From assembly GCA_943914835.1 (NCBI GenBank), contig CALUDO010000007.1:1-64000 (forward strand): a stretch of DNA of 64,000 bases. Reading direction: 5' to 3'. Under the pieces are notes generated by a model. It did no database searches, was not told the origin of the DNA, and saw only the letters and a list, made by a program, of their open reading frames with translations. Position 1 is the first letter of the stretch; each line of letters starts with the position of its first letter. Origin of the DNA: an uncultured Eremococcus sp. GTDB lineage: Bacteria; Bacillota; Bacilli; Lactobacillales; Aerococcaceae. A program made the position numbers and the translations under genes. Positions 51,647-61,154 of this stretch are shown piece after piece.

Positions 51647-52621
51647 ATGGAAACTTTTGATTTTGAAGATGTTCAACTAATTCCTAATAAGTGTATTGTT
51701 CAAAGCCGGTCTGAATGTGATACCAGTATTGAACTTGGTGGACGCCGCTTTAAGATTCCTGTTGTCCCTGCCAATATGCAAACAGTTATTAATGAAGACT
51801 TAGCCGAATGGTTTGCAGCAAATGATTACTTCTACATCATGCACCGCTTTGATGAAGCGGCCCGTAAACCCTTTATCCAAAAAATGCAAGACAAGGGTCT
51901 CTTTGCCTCCATCAGTGTCGGTATAAAAGAGGCGGAATTCGACTTTATCCGAGATCTAGCCGAGACTAATATTGTTCCAGAATATATCACCATTGACGTA
52001 GCCCATGGCCATTCGGAATATGTCATTGATATGATTCACTTCATTAAGGAATACCTCCCTAAATCCTTTCTGATTGCTGGTAATGTCGGAACTCCTGAAG
52101 GTGTCCGGGAATTAGAATTGGCCGGAGCCGATGCAACCAAGGTTGGAGTGGGGCCAGGCCGTGTCTGCATTACCAAGTTGAAAACCGGTTTCGGTACCGG
52201 TGGTTGGCAACTGGCAGCTGTCAGACTATGTGCTAAGGCCGCTACCAAACCTATTATTGCTGATGGTGGTATCCGTCACAACGGAGACATTGCCAAAGCC
52301 ATTCGCTTTGGAGCCCATATGGTTATGATTGGATCTCTCTTAGCTGCCCATATCGAAAGTCCTGGGGCCAGCCGTGAAATTGACGGTAAGGTCTTCAAGG
52401 AATACTTCGGTTCTGCCTCCGAATATCAAAAAGGAGAACATAAGAATGTTGAAGGTAAGATTGAAATGATTCCTACGCGGGGACACTTAGCTGATACCCT
52501 TGTCGAAATTCAACAAGACCTCCAATCTTCTATTTCATATGCTGGAGGTAACAAATTAATGTCCCTACGCCATGTAGACTATGTTCTGGTTCGCAATACA
52601 ATTTATAACGGCGATCGTTAA
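51647..52621 (+). CDS. guaC: GMP reductase
   Basis: A 324-residue enzyme that reduces GMP to IMP with NADPH, returning guanine nucleotides to the purine pool. Catalytic cysteine lies in VGVGPGRVCITKLKTGFG; IADGGIRHNGDIAKAIRFGAHMVMIGSLLA is the phosphate-binding part of the barrel. The length and absence of CBS domains separate it from IMP dehydrogenase. With two GMP synthase genes at 18-22 kb, the window encodes both directions of IMP-GMP exchange. Confidence 0.94.
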   Translation: METFDFEDVQLIPNKCIVQSRSECDTSIELGGRRFKIPVVPANMQTVINEDLAEWFAANDYFYIMHRFDEAARKPFIQKMQDKGLFASISVGIKEAEFDFIRDLAETNIVPEYITIDVAHGHSEYVIDMIHFIKEYLPKSFLIAGNVGTPEGVRELELAGADATKVGVGPGRVCITKLKTGFGTGGWQLAAVRLCAKAATKPIIADGGIRHNGDIAKAIRFGAHMVMIGSLLAAHIESPGASREIDGKVFKEYFGSASEYQKGEHKNVEGKIEMIPTRGHLADTLVEIQQDLQSSISYAGGNKLMSLRHVDYVLVRNTIYNGDR

Positions 52622-52672
52622 GAGACAATAGCTAGTCCTTATAGATTAAGCTTATCTCCAGAAAAATATGCA

Positions 52673-52701
52673 AGTCAGTGTCTTCGGGCACTGACTTTTT
52701 T
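52673..52701 (+). terminator. Terminator of guaC
   Basis: AGTCAGTG and CACTGACT form a perfect stem with a TCTTCGGG loop, followed by a T run. Confidence 0.88.
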
Positions 52702-52761
52702 GAATCCTTCTTAACTGACATCTTCTAAGAATAATTTAATAATCTTCACTAAAGAAACCGG

Positions 52762-52790
52762 TTACAAAAAAGAGTGGGATGGGTTATAAT
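52762..52790 (+). promoter_or_regulatory. Promoter of the broken LPXTG gene
   Basis: TTACAA (52762-52767) and perfect TATAAT (52785-52790), 17 bases apart; GGAGG precedes the ATG at 52825. Confidence 0.55.
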
Positions 52791-52824
52791 AAGTAGGAAT
52801 AACAATGAATTAAGGAGGATTCGT

Positions 52825-54172
52825 ATGCTAAAAAAAACACAATCATTAGTTAAACAAGTTGTCCTAGGATTATCCACTCTTTAAAGACCTTCTCGGCCAA
52901 GTAACCCACCAAGAAGCCCCACGGAGCCAAGTAACAGACGCCCCTTACTATTGGGTAGCCAATAATTCAGTCTCAACGATCCAAGCCGTCAACGCTGCGA
53001 TTCGTCAAGGTCACAAAGTTTATCCAAGTCAGGACGGTTTCATTATGGATAAGGCAAGCTTGAGCCAAGCCCTCGACTCCTATGCTCTTCTAGCCCGCCC
53101 TCTTTACAAAGAACCACTTGGGCAAGCCCTCAGCCTGAAAAAGATATACATCCCTAAGGATTTCCAAGCTTGGATTGGCTTTAAGACCCTGATGGATTCC
53201 CAACTGGTAACCCAAAGTCTTGGCTACGACATTGTCGATTCCCTTGAGGAAGCTGACGTTCTCATCCTACAAAATGACCAATTTACCGAAAATGACCTGG
53301 GCAAGAAACCAACCATAATCGTAGGAGGTCTTGCCATGGATCACCTAGAAAAATTAGGTGTCATCTCAGATTTCGATGCCGAAATGTTCAAAAACGGCTC
53401 TGCAAATGAAGGTCTTTTCAAAGCTATCATCAATAAAAACTCCAATCTATCCAGTGGATACGCTCTAAAGGACCTCTTCTATTCTAATTCTGGTTCTTGG
53501 ATTAACAAACTTCCTCAAGGTTTCAAAACCATTGCTGAAATTGCAAACGAAAATTACTTTATTTCTGGATGGTGGCCAGGCTTTGACCAACTTGCAGGTA
53601 AAATTGTAGCCATTGATGGTAGCTATAATGATCAGCCTCTCTTCGTGTATGCCGGTAATCCAAGTAACCGTCAGCATACCCACTATTTCTACCGTTGGTT
53701 AGCTAATGCTATTTTCCGGGCAGAACCAGCCTACCTAGTGGATATAAGACCTAGTGACCAATCAAGTTCGGACCTTCCTTTAGATGAACCTAACCAACCG
53801 AAACCGGAACACCATAATGGAACTACCGAACAGACGATAGGAGATAGCTCATTAGATACTATCGATTCCTCAAAGGTCGCGTCTAAGCATATAGACGAAA
53901 AAATTCTCTCAGAAGATAGGAAGACTAAAGATAAACTTTCAGGAAAAACTAGCCAAGCAAACCAGATAGATTTAGCTTCTCATGAATCTCAAGAAACTTC
54001 ATTGAATGAAGCTGACAGTAAAGAAGTTATGGACATAACCGTCATCGAAGATGCTTCACTGAGTGCTTCTTTACCTGAAACCGGTGAAACTGAAGCAACT
54101 TTCTTCATCATCCAATCCATTCTATTTTCATTAGGATCTTGCCTCCTACTCTTTAGAAAAGATCCAGAATAG
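52825..54172 (+). pseudogene. LPXTG surface protein, internally deleted and frameshifted
   Basis: A good ribosome site and ATG at 52825 begin a signal-like peptide (MLKKTQSLVKQVVLGLSTL) that stops after 19 codons. The next frame, from about 52868, continues FKDLLGQVTHQE and runs open to 54172. It ends with LPETG, a hydrophobic stretch and a charged tail. The signal lacks its second half and cleavage site, so one base change would not restore it; a deletion is more likely. The region around IDGSYNDQPLFVYAGNPSNRQHTHYFYRWLANAIF resembles the class I amidotransferase-like C-terminal domain of secreted M14 carboxypeptidases. The catalytic domain would then be lost. Confidence 0.7.
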
Positions 54173-54189
54173 GACTAAACAATTCAAGT

Positions 54190-54220
54190 AGCAAGCTAGT
54201 CTTTAGACTAGCTTGCTTTT
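54190..54220 (+). terminator. Terminator after the broken LPXTG gene
   Basis: GCAAGCTAGTC and GACTAGCTTGC pair perfectly with a TTTA loop, followed by TTTTG. Confidence 0.85.
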
Positions 54221-54300
54221 GTTTGAAGATTTTTAAGCTTAATTATCTGTTTAGATATGGGTATAATAAAAGTAAGATTGTAAATGAACGGAAGGTTATT

Positions 54301-56058
54301 ATGCTTACATTATTTAGTCTCTTATTAGAACGAACATCTCTATTGCTTCTTTTTGCTTATGTTTTGATGAACTTTACAGTTCTTAAATCGACCCTGTCCC
54401 ACCGTCATACCCGCCGATCAATTATTATATTAAGTCTGGTATTTCTTGTTTTTGGTATTTTCTCAAATCTTTCCGGTGTTGTGGTTCAAATCCCCAGTCT
54501 GACCCTCTCCAACTACTCCTTTCAACTTCCCAATGACTCAGTCATAGCCAATTCTCGTGTCCTATCAATTTCAGTCGCTGGACTCATCGGTGGTCCTTGG
54601 GTCGGAGGAATCGTAGGGCTTTCCACTGGTTTTTTTCGTTATTTTCAAGGTGGCTTAAGTCCCCTAACCTATTTAATTTCCTCTATTATCGTGGGAATCG
54701 TTTCTGGTATTATTGGTCGCCACTATATTCATAAAGGAGACTTACCTCACCCTGCTGTGGGTGGTTTAACTGGTTTGATTCTCGAAGGCATTCAAATCTT
54801 ATTTATTTATCTCCTAGCTTGGGATCGCCTAGAAGCTCTCGCCTTAATTCAACTGATTGCCCTACCCATGGCCTTCATTAACAGCTTAGGGCTCTACCTC
54901 TTCTTATCGATTATCCAACAAAGCCTCCGCCATGAAGAGTTCCTAAAGGCCGTTCAAACAGAAGATGTCCTTAACTTAACTCAGCAAACCTTCTCCCTTT
55001 TCTATGATGGACTCAATCATGAAACGGCTCAGGAAGCCGCTGACCTAATCTATCGAACCATGAAGATAGCGGCTGTATCTATCACCAATCAAAATGAAAT
55101 TCTAGCCTTTATTGGAGCTGGCAGTGACCACCATCTAGTAGACATGCCCATTCAAACCAGCTTGTCTTATACCTCCCTGCAAACAGGTCAAACCCACCTT
55201 GCCCATAATTCCCATGACATTGGTTGCCACCATCCAGGGTGTCCTCTTAGGGCTGGAATCATTGTCCCCTTAAAAACAGAAGATACTGTGGCAGGGACTC
55301 TGAAATTCTATTTTGATGACGAAAACCAGCTCACTCAAGAAAAGGAAAACTGGGCTACAGGACTAGGAGCTATTTTCTCCACCCAACTTCAACTGGGAAT
55401 CGCCCAGCGCCAGAAAAATCTCCTTAAAGACGCGGAACTTAGGTCTCTGCAAGGGCAAGTCAACCCCCACTTCTTCTTTAATGCCATGAATACTATTCGA
55501 GCAGTCATTCGAACCGACCCCGACCAAGCCCGCCGACTACTCAGCCAATTGAGCAATTACTTCCGCTCAAACATTAAAGGCCACCGGGAAACCCAAATTC
55601 CACTCAAGGAAGAGCTTAACTATGTCAAAAACTACTTAGAAATCGAACAAACTCGCTTCCCTAACCGTTATCAGGTAGAGATAGACAAGGATCCAGGCTT
55701 AGACTCCTTCCTTGTTCCCCCCTTTATCCTTCAAGTTCTCATCGAGAATGCTATGAAACATGCTTTCGCAAGTCGTCCTCTAGGTAACTTGATTAGTGTA
55801 AAAATCCTAGACCAAGGCCAAGAAGTCCAATTAAGTGTAGAAGATAATGGTTATGGCATTCCAAATGAAATTCTAAGCCGCTTGGGGAATGAAGCAATTA
55901 CTGAAAGCCATGGTTCTGGAACCGCTATAGAGAACCTTAATAAACGCCTAATCGGACTTTATGGTCAAAAAAAGCCAATGACCATTTCAACAAGTCCACA
56001 AGGATCCCGCTTTACTATCCACATCCCTAAAGAGAAAGGAAGTACTACTTATGTCTAA
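54301..56058 (+). CDS. LytS/BtsS-type sensor histidine kinase
   Basis: A 585-residue membrane kinase. The N-terminal 5TMR-LYT region has about six membrane helices (residues 5-220). A GAF-like domain follows (about 240-385), containing DIGCHHPGCPLRAGIIVPLK. The His_kinase dimerisation segment LQGQVNPHFFFNAMNTIRAV holds the phosphorylated histidine, and the HATPase domain ends with DNGYGIP and GSGTAIENLNKRL. ATG at 54301 is chosen for its GGAAGG site and TATAAT at 54262-54267. It overlaps the response regulator by 8 bases. Confidence 0.92.
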   Translation: MLTLFSLLLERTSLLLLFAYVLMNFTVLKSTLSHRHTRRSIIILSLVFLVFGIFSNLSGVVVQIPSLTLSNYSFQLPNDSVIANSRVLSISVAGLIGGPWVGGIVGLSTGFFRYFQGGLSPLTYLISSIIVGIVSGIIGRHYIHKGDLPHPAVGGLTGLILEGIQILFIYLLAWDRLEALALIQLIALPMAFINSLGLYLFLSIIQQSLRHEEFLKAVQTEDVLNLTQQTFSLFYDGLNHETAQEAADLIYRTMKIAAVSITNQNEILAFIGAGSDHHLVDMPIQTSLSYTSLQTGQTHLAHNSHDIGCHHPGCPLRAGIIVPLKTEDTVAGTLKFYFDDENQLTQEKENWATGLGAIFSTQLQLGIAQRQKNLLKDAELRSLQGQVNPHFFFNAMNTIRAVIRTDPDQARRLLSQLSNYFRSNIKGHRETQIPLKEELNYVKNYLEIEQTRFPNRYQVEIDKDPGLDSFLVPPFILQVLIENAMKHAFASRPLGNLISVKILDQGQEVQLSVEDNGYGIPNEILSRLGNEAITESHGSGTAIENLNKRLIGLYGQKKPMTISTSPQGSRFTIHIPKEKGSTTYV

Positions 56059-56797
56059 ACCCATTCAGATCCTTTTAGTTGATGATGAGGCCTTGGCCCG
56101 AAATGAACTAGCCTACTTACTCAAAAATTACCATCCTGACCTAACGATTTATGAAGCCAGCTCCATCAAGGAAGCTTTAAATATCCTAATTTCCAATAAA
56201 ATAGACTTAGTTTTCTTAGATATGCAACTACAAGACGAAAAAGGAACTGAGCTTTTAGCTTCTTTAGACCACCTCGACCCCGTCCCCTTAGTTATCTTCG
56301 CAACGGCTTTTGATGATTATGCCATTCAAGCCTTTGAGGCCCAAGCCCAGGACTACCTTCTGAAACCCTTTGAGGACGACCGGGTGGCACAGGTTTTAGA
56401 CCGAGCCCTCAAACAACTAAGCCTCTCTAAAGCTGAGGCTAGTCCTCCCCAGTCAACCGCTTCCAGTTCAAGGGGAAGTTTAGCGATTCAAGAAAATGAT
56501 CGTATTCATATCTTAAACTTAAAAGATATCATTGCTTTGGAAGCCCGCCAGGGACAAGTTGAAATCCATACCCCTAACCAAGTCTTAACCAGTCAGAAGA
56601 CTCTTAAAGATCTAGAAAGTCAACTGACTGATGACGCCTTCATTCGAACCCACCGTTCCTTCATCATTAATAAGCAGCATATTAAAGAGGTTCAAACTTG
56701 GTTCAATCGAACTTACCAGGTAACTCTCAGTCATGACCTTAAAGTCCCCGTCAGTCGGTCATATATCGATAACTTTAAGGATAATCTCGGCATTTAG
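56051..56797 (+). CDS. LytTR-family response regulator
   Basis: A 248-residue regulator with a receiver domain (residues 5-120, acidic pocket DDE at 11-13 and phosphorylated Asp in LVFLDMQLQDEKG) and a C-terminal LytTR DNA-binding domain (about 140-245, DIIALEARQGQVEIHT, FIRTHRSFIINKQHI). It is coupled to the LytS kinase. LytTR proteins bind paired 9-bp repeats 12 bases apart; such a pair lies in front of the next gene. Confidence 0.92.
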   Translation: MSKPIQILLVDDEALARNELAYLLKNYHPDLTIYEASSIKEALNILISNKIDLVFLDMQLQDEKGTELLASLDHLDPVPLVIFATAFDDYAIQAFEAQAQDYLLKPFEDDRVAQVLDRALKQLSLSKAEASPPQSTASSSRGSLAIQENDRIHILNLKDIIALEARQGQVEIHTPNQVLTSQKTLKDLESQLTDDAFIRTHRSFIINKQHIKEVQTWFNRTYQVTLSHDLKVPVSRSYIDNFKDNLGI

Positions 56798-56850
56798 AAA
56801 ACGCTTACCCCTATAAATGGTCATTTCACCCCTCAATCGGTGCATCTCAT
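56796..56850 (+). promoter_or_regulatory. LytTR-type direct repeat and cre-like site upstream of the CstA-family gene
   Basis: TCATTTCAC (56821-56829) and GCATCTCAT (56842-56850) are imperfect direct repeats separated by exactly 12 bases, giving the 21-bp period of LytTR operators (ComE/AgrA class). AGAAAACGCTTACC (56796-56809), overlapping the regulator's stop codon, matches the cre consensus at 12 of 14 positions. Confidence 0.6.
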
Positions 56851-56932
56851 TGAAATATCCCCAAACAAAGGGTCCTTTCTATTAGACTAGGTTTATCGAT
56901 AAAATCAAGTGTATATAGAAAGGATGACAGAG

Positions 56933-58405
56933 ATGATTTCCTTATTAGGCGGAATTTCTCTATTAATTTTAGGTTACTTCATTTATGGTCGTATTATTGA
57001 AGCTAACTTCCAAATCGAACCCGACCGCCAAACGCCAGCTGAGGCTTTGCGGGACAATATGGACTTTGTTCCCATGCCCCGATGGAAAAATGCTATTATT
57101 GAATTATTAAATATTGCCGGAACTGGTCCAATCTTTGGGCCTATCATGGGAGCCCTTTATGGACCTGTAGCCTATATCTGGATTGTCATCGGTTGTATTT
57201 TTGGTGGTGCGGTCCATGATTACATGATTGGGATGATTTCATTACGTAACAATGGCGCCCACTTGCCTGAATTAACCAGTAAGTATATCGGTAAACCCGT
57301 CAAGCACGTAGTTAACATCTTTACCATTATACTTCTCTTGCTAGTAGGAACTGTTTTTGTTATCTCCCCTGCCAACCTCATCGCCAACTTTACTCCCTCT
57401 TGGTTGTCGGTTGGAATTATCACAGGCTTGATTTTCCTCTACTACTTTATTTCAACCTTCTTACCCATTGATAAAACTATGGGTAAAATATACCCTATCT
57501 TTGGCGCTATCTTAATTGTATCCACCATAGCTATTGGTGTGATGCTTCTCTTACAAGATGCTCCCCTCCCTGAATTGACTGGGGCAAACATCTACTTGAA
57601 AGACGCTAATGGGACTCCAATCTTCCCAGCCCTCTTCTTTACTGTCTCTTGTGGAGCTATGTCTGGTTTCCATGCCACCCAAGCTCCCATGGTCTCAAGA
57701 ACTATAACCTCAGAAAAACAAGGTCGCTTTATCTTCTACGGCATGATGGTGGGTGAAGGGGTTATCGCTATGATCTGGGCTGCCGCTTCCATGACCCTCT
57801 TTGACGGTCAAACCCTAAGTCAACTCATTGCCCAAGGAACTCCATCAGCCGTTGTGAACCAGGTTTCTTATATGCTATTAGGTTCCTTCTTTGGTTTCTT
57901 AGCCATTCTTGGGGTGATTGTCTTACCAATTTCATCTGGTTTATCTGCCTTCCGGTCTCTAAGAAACATTATTGCCGAATATATCAACCTACCACAGAAT
58001 AAGATTCGCAATGTTTTACTTCTAACCCTTCCTATCTTTGCTGTCTCATTTTTCCTAACCCTAATAGACTTCAACAGCTTATGGCGCTACTTTAACTGGG
58101 CTAACCAAGTAACAGCAGTTATTTCCTTATTTGTTGCTACTCGTTACCTACGCTTAAAGGGACGGAACTATATTATGACCCTGGTCCCAGGAACCTTCCT
58201 ACTTTACGCTTGTTTGGTTTATATCCTTAGCGAACCCATTGGCTTAAATCTAGGTTTAAGCCCCCTATGTTATGGTTTAGCTCTAATCTTAGCTATTGGT
58301 ATCTTGGCTCTACTCCATTACACTGGTAGCCAGAAAATTAAAGGCTTACCAGCTCATTCACCCCTCTTGAATGACCATCTACCTATCGGTAGCTCTCACG
58401 CATAA
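56933..58405 (+). CDS. CstA-family carbon starvation / pyruvate transporter
   Basis: A 490-residue membrane protein of the CstA family with about 13 helices. Family signatures are DFVPMPRWKNAIIELLNIAGTGPIFGPIMGAL near the N terminus, FGGAVHDYMIGM, and FHATQAPMVSRTI in the middle. CstA and BtsT/YjiY transport pyruvate or peptides. BtsT of E. coli is controlled by the LytS/LytTR pair BtsSR, so this trio likely is a pyruvate- or nutrient-sensing uptake system. ATG at 56933 has AAAGGA 8 bases upstream; two earlier in-frame starts lack ribosome sites. Confidence 0.9.
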   Translation: MISLLGGISLLILGYFIYGRIIEANFQIEPDRQTPAEALRDNMDFVPMPRWKNAIIELLNIAGTGPIFGPIMGALYGPVAYIWIVIGCIFGGAVHDYMIGMISLRNNGAHLPELTSKYIGKPVKHVVNIFTIILLLLVGTVFVISPANLIANFTPSWLSVGIITGLIFLYYFISTFLPIDKTMGKIYPIFGAILIVSTIAIGVMLLLQDAPLPELTGANIYLKDANGTPIFPALFFTVSCGAMSGFHATQAPMVSRTITSEKQGRFIFYGMMVGEGVIAMIWAAASMTLFDGQTLSQLIAQGTPSAVVNQVSYMLLGSFFGFLAILGVIVLPISSGLSAFRSLRNIIAEYINLPQNKIRNVLLLTLPIFAVSFFLTLIDFNSLWRYFNWANQVTAVISLFVATRYLRLKGRNYIMTLVPGTFLLYACLVYILSEPIGLNLGLSPLCYGLALILAIGILALLHYTGSQKIKGLPAHSPLLNDHLPIGSSHA

Positions 58406-58430
58406 TAGCAAATCTTATGCTTATACAAAA

Positions 58431-58475
58431 ACCGCCAAGAAACAAGTTTTCTCACAAGCTTCTTGGTGGTTTTTC
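58431..58475. terminator. Bidirectional terminator after the CstA-family gene
   Basis: ACCGCCAAGAA and TTCTTGGTGGT form an 11-bp stem with T and A tracts, between convergent genes. Confidence 0.8.
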
Positions 58476-58494
58476 TGTTTTTCTGCTTTATATA

Positions 58495-59652
58495 TTATTC
58501 GGCTAAGGTTTTCTTGGCTAGAGATGCTACAAGTAGAGCCAAGAATAAGAGACTAGCCGCTACAGTTAAAAGGGCTCCCATTCCGTCATTGGCTAAAATA
58601 AGACCACCTAAGGATGAGGCTAGCATAATAGAAAAATTAAAGGTTGAAGATTGAAGCGAAGAGGCTAAGTCTAAAGCTTTAGGGGGAACTTGATTGGCAA
58701 TGGCCGTTTGAAAAACTGTATTCAAGGCTCCATAGCCAAACCCCCAAGCCATAAAGGCTAAGTGGCTTACTAGGGCTATATGCCCCCCATACAAGAAACC
58801 AAGAAAAGCCAAAAAACCTCCAAAAAATATGATTAAGCTTATCTTTTGAATATGTTTATCAACAAACTTACCTGCTAAAATCACTGATAAGATGGACCCC
58901 ATACCAAAGAGTATTTGGCCCAGTTCGATACCCCCTATGTAATCAATGGCCTCCACCAGCTTAGTAATATAGGTATAAACTCCATAGTGAGCGGCTATTG
59001 CTAGAATAGTCATAAGTATGATAACCAAGATACCTGGGTTTCTCAAAACCGACAGTAAGGAATTGTCTGAACTTGTCTTTTCACCCTGCAAAGGGGGAAG
59101 GTAAATCTGACAAAGAAGAGCCACTAGTAGAATTACACCCGATAAAGCAAAGAATTCCATGCGTTCCCCTAGCCTATTTCCAAGGAAAGTCATCAATGGA
59201 AGCCCCAAGGAAATACCAAAGGTAGGTCCAGACATTATAATGGCCACTGCTTTCCCCTTATGGTCAGCTTCAACCAAGCGTATCCCGTAAGCTGCAATCA
59301 TAGGCCATAAAACGCCAGCACAGATACCGCCCAGGAGACGAGCCCCGACGGCGATTAAATAATTATTGGTCAAACCAACCATTAGATTACTCAGCGCTAG
59401 ACCAAGTAAAAGTATCAGCAAAAGGTGTTTACGGTTCACTCCCATGGTCCAGCGGATAATTGGAATCCCAGAGACCGCACTAGCAATAGCATACCAACCA
59501 ATTAAGACCCCTGCTTCAAGCTCTGAAATCGATAATCGCTGGGCTAACTGAAGTAAAATTCCTGAAGGCACTAATTCCGACAATATGGCCAAGAAGGTCA
59601 CCGAAGCCATTAGTAAGAACAATGGCCAAGAGAAAGCTCGTCTTGCTTGCAA
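58495..59652 (-). CDS. MFS transporter, sugar/drug exporter-like
   Basis: A 385-residue major facilitator protein with 12 membrane helices of the AraJ/SotB-like exporter group. The segment GWYAIASAVSGIPIIRW is the helix 2-3 region, and GVLWPMIAAYGIRLVEADHKGKAVAIIMSGPTFGISLGLP is the family's motif around helices 4-5. Start is TTG, with AAAGGA 9 bases upstream. Substrate unknown; it stands alone. Confidence 0.85.
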   Translation of the reverse strand: MQARRAFSWPLFLLMASVTFLAILSELVPSGILLQLAQRLSISELEAGVLIGWYAIASAVSGIPIIRWTMGVNRKHLLLILLLGLALSNLMVGLTNNYLIAVGARLLGGICAGVLWPMIAAYGIRLVEADHKGKAVAIIMSGPTFGISLGLPLMTFLGNRLGERMEFFALSGVILLVALLCQIYLPPLQGEKTSSDNSLLSVLRNPGILVIILMTILAIAAHYGVYTYITKLVEAIDYIGGIELGQILFGMGSILSVILAGKFVDKHIQKISLIIFFGGFLAFLGFLYGGHIALVSHLAFMAWGFGYGALNTVFQTAIANQVPPKALDLASSLQSSTFNFSIMLASSLGGLILANDGMGALLTVAASLLFLALLVASLAKKTLAE

Positions 59653-59806
59653 GAAATCACATCCTTTTCATTAAATGTATAAATAATTTAGCTAGAAAGT
59701 CTTTAGCCTGATGACTGGTAAGATACTCAGATTATTCTAACCAAGAGCCTGGAGATAGGCAAGCCTTGATTAAAAGATAATATTCTATCCTTAGCCCGTC
59801 TCAAGC

Positions 59807-59835
59807 TTGTAATTATCAGCTATCTTATCTATAAT
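59807..59835 (+). promoter_or_regulatory. Promoter of the YebC-family gene
   Basis: TTGTAA (59807-59812) and perfect TATAAT (59830-59835), 17 bases apart. The rest of the 227-base gap 59653-59879 shows nothing recognisable. Confidence 0.6.
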
Positions 59836-59879
59836 ATTAACGATTGAAACTAGAATTATTGAGAAAGAAGTGAACCACA

Positions 59880-60590
59880 ATGGGTCGTAAATGGCAAAAT
59901 ATCAAAGAGAAAAAAGGGAAAAAAGACCAAGATGTATCGAAAGTTTATGCTAAATTTGGTATCGAAGTCTATGCTGCTGCTAAATCAGGAGAACCTGATC
60001 CAGACCTCAACCAAAAGCTAAAATTCGTTATTGATCGTGCAAAAACCTATAATGTCCCTGCCCATGTCATTAACAAGGCCATTGAAAAAGCAAAGGGCGG
60101 CGACGAAGAAAACTTCCAAGAACTTCGTTATGAAGGCTTTGGTCCTAGTGGATCAATGATTATTGTCGATGCCTTAACTAACAATGTAAATCGGACAGCA
60201 TCCAATGTTAGGGCCCTTTTTGGTAAAAATGGCGGAAACATGGGAGTCAACGGCTCAGTTTCTTACCAATTTGATAATACTTCTGTCTTCAGCTTTGAAG
60301 GAACAGACCCAGACCAAATCATGATGACTCTCTTAGAAGCAGACCTAGATGTCCGTGATGTCTTTGAGGAAGATGGACAGATTATTGTTTATGGTGAACC
60401 AGAAGATTTTGCTAAGCTTAAAGAAGCTCTAGAAAGCAATGGCGTTGAGAAATTCCAAGTAGCTGAATTAGAAATGGTTCCTAAGAACGAAGTTAGCCTG
60501 TCCGAAGCTGATTTAGCTGTCTTTGAAGGACTTATCGACGCTTTAGAAGACGATGACGATGTTCAAAATGTCTTCCATAACGTAGAATAG
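59880..60590 (+). CDS. YebC/PmpR-family regulatory protein
   Basis: A 236-residue protein of the YebC/TACO1 family. It begins MGRKWQNIKEKKGKKDQDVSKVYAKFG and has RYEGFGPSGSMIIVDALTNNVNRTASNVR and NGGNMGVNGSVSYQF, all characteristic. Family members act as transcription regulators or relieve ribosome stalling at proline runs; this shorter-spaced N terminus is of the YeeN type. It probably shares a transcript with the glutathione peroxidase gene 10 bases downstream. Confidence 0.9.
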   Translation: MGRKWQNIKEKKGKKDQDVSKVYAKFGIEVYAAAKSGEPDPDLNQKLKFVIDRAKTYNVPAHVINKAIEKAKGGDEENFQELRYEGFGPSGSMIIVDALTNNVNRTASNVRALFGKNGGNMGVNGSVSYQFDNTSVFSFEGTDPDQIMMTLLEADLDVRDVFEEDGQIIVYGEPEDFAKLKEALESNGVEKFQVAELEMVPKNEVSLSEADLAVFEGLIDALEDDDDVQNVFHNVE

Positions 60591-60600
60591 AGGGATTGGG

Positions 60601-61077
60601 ATGCCTCTACCAGATATTCAATTAACAACTAGCTCTGGAGAAACTTATCCTTTAAGTCGCTACCAAGACTATGAAATATTAGTTATCAACACAGCCAGTC
60701 AGTGTGGCCTTAGAGATCAATTGACAGATCTAGAAGACCTCTACCAAACTTACAAAAATCATAATTTTGTTATTCTAGGCTTCCCTAGCAATCAATTTAA
60801 ACAAGAAACAATTAGTGATGGCGACATGGAGGCCCACTGTCAGGTGAATTTCGGTGTCACCTTTCCACTGCATCAAACCTGCCATGTCAACGGATCCAAG
60901 ACGCATCCTTTATTCGCCTGGTTAAAAGAGCAAGCAGGAGGCTTAGTTACATCATCTATCAAGTGGAATTTCACCAAGTTCCTTATTCATCCGGATGGTG
61001 ACCAAGTTAAACGATTTAGCCCCAAGCATGATCCAAAATCTATGATTGAAGAAATTGAAGCATGGCTTCCTAAATAA
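60601..61077 (+). CDS. Glutathione peroxidase family protein
   Basis: A 158-residue thioredoxin-fold peroxidase. The peroxidatic Cys is C35 in NTASQCGLRDQ, with Gln in GFPSNQF and Trp/Asn in IKWNFTKFL completing the tetrad. The resolving cysteine is probably in MEAHCQVNFG. Bacterial members usually accept electrons from thioredoxin rather than glutathione and reduce peroxides. It follows the YebC-family gene closely. Confidence 0.9.
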   Translation: MPLPDIQLTTSSGETYPLSRYQDYEILVINTASQCGLRDQLTDLEDLYQTYKNHNFVILGFPSNQFKQETISDGDMEAHCQVNFGVTFPLHQTCHVNGSKTHPLFAWLKEQAGGLVTSSIKWNFTKFLIHPDGDQVKRFSPKHDPKSMIEEIEAWLPK

Positions 61078-61117
61078 AAAGAAAGCTAGGAATTCATCCT
61101 AGCTTTCTTTATTTTTA
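61078..61117 (+). terminator. Terminator of the glutathione peroxidase gene
   Basis: GAAAGCTAGGA and TCCTAGCTTTC pair perfectly with a 5-base loop, flanked by A and T tracts. Confidence 0.85.
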
Positions 61118-61154
61118 TACGAAACTTTATCTTTTCATTAGAATGGAGGATCTT

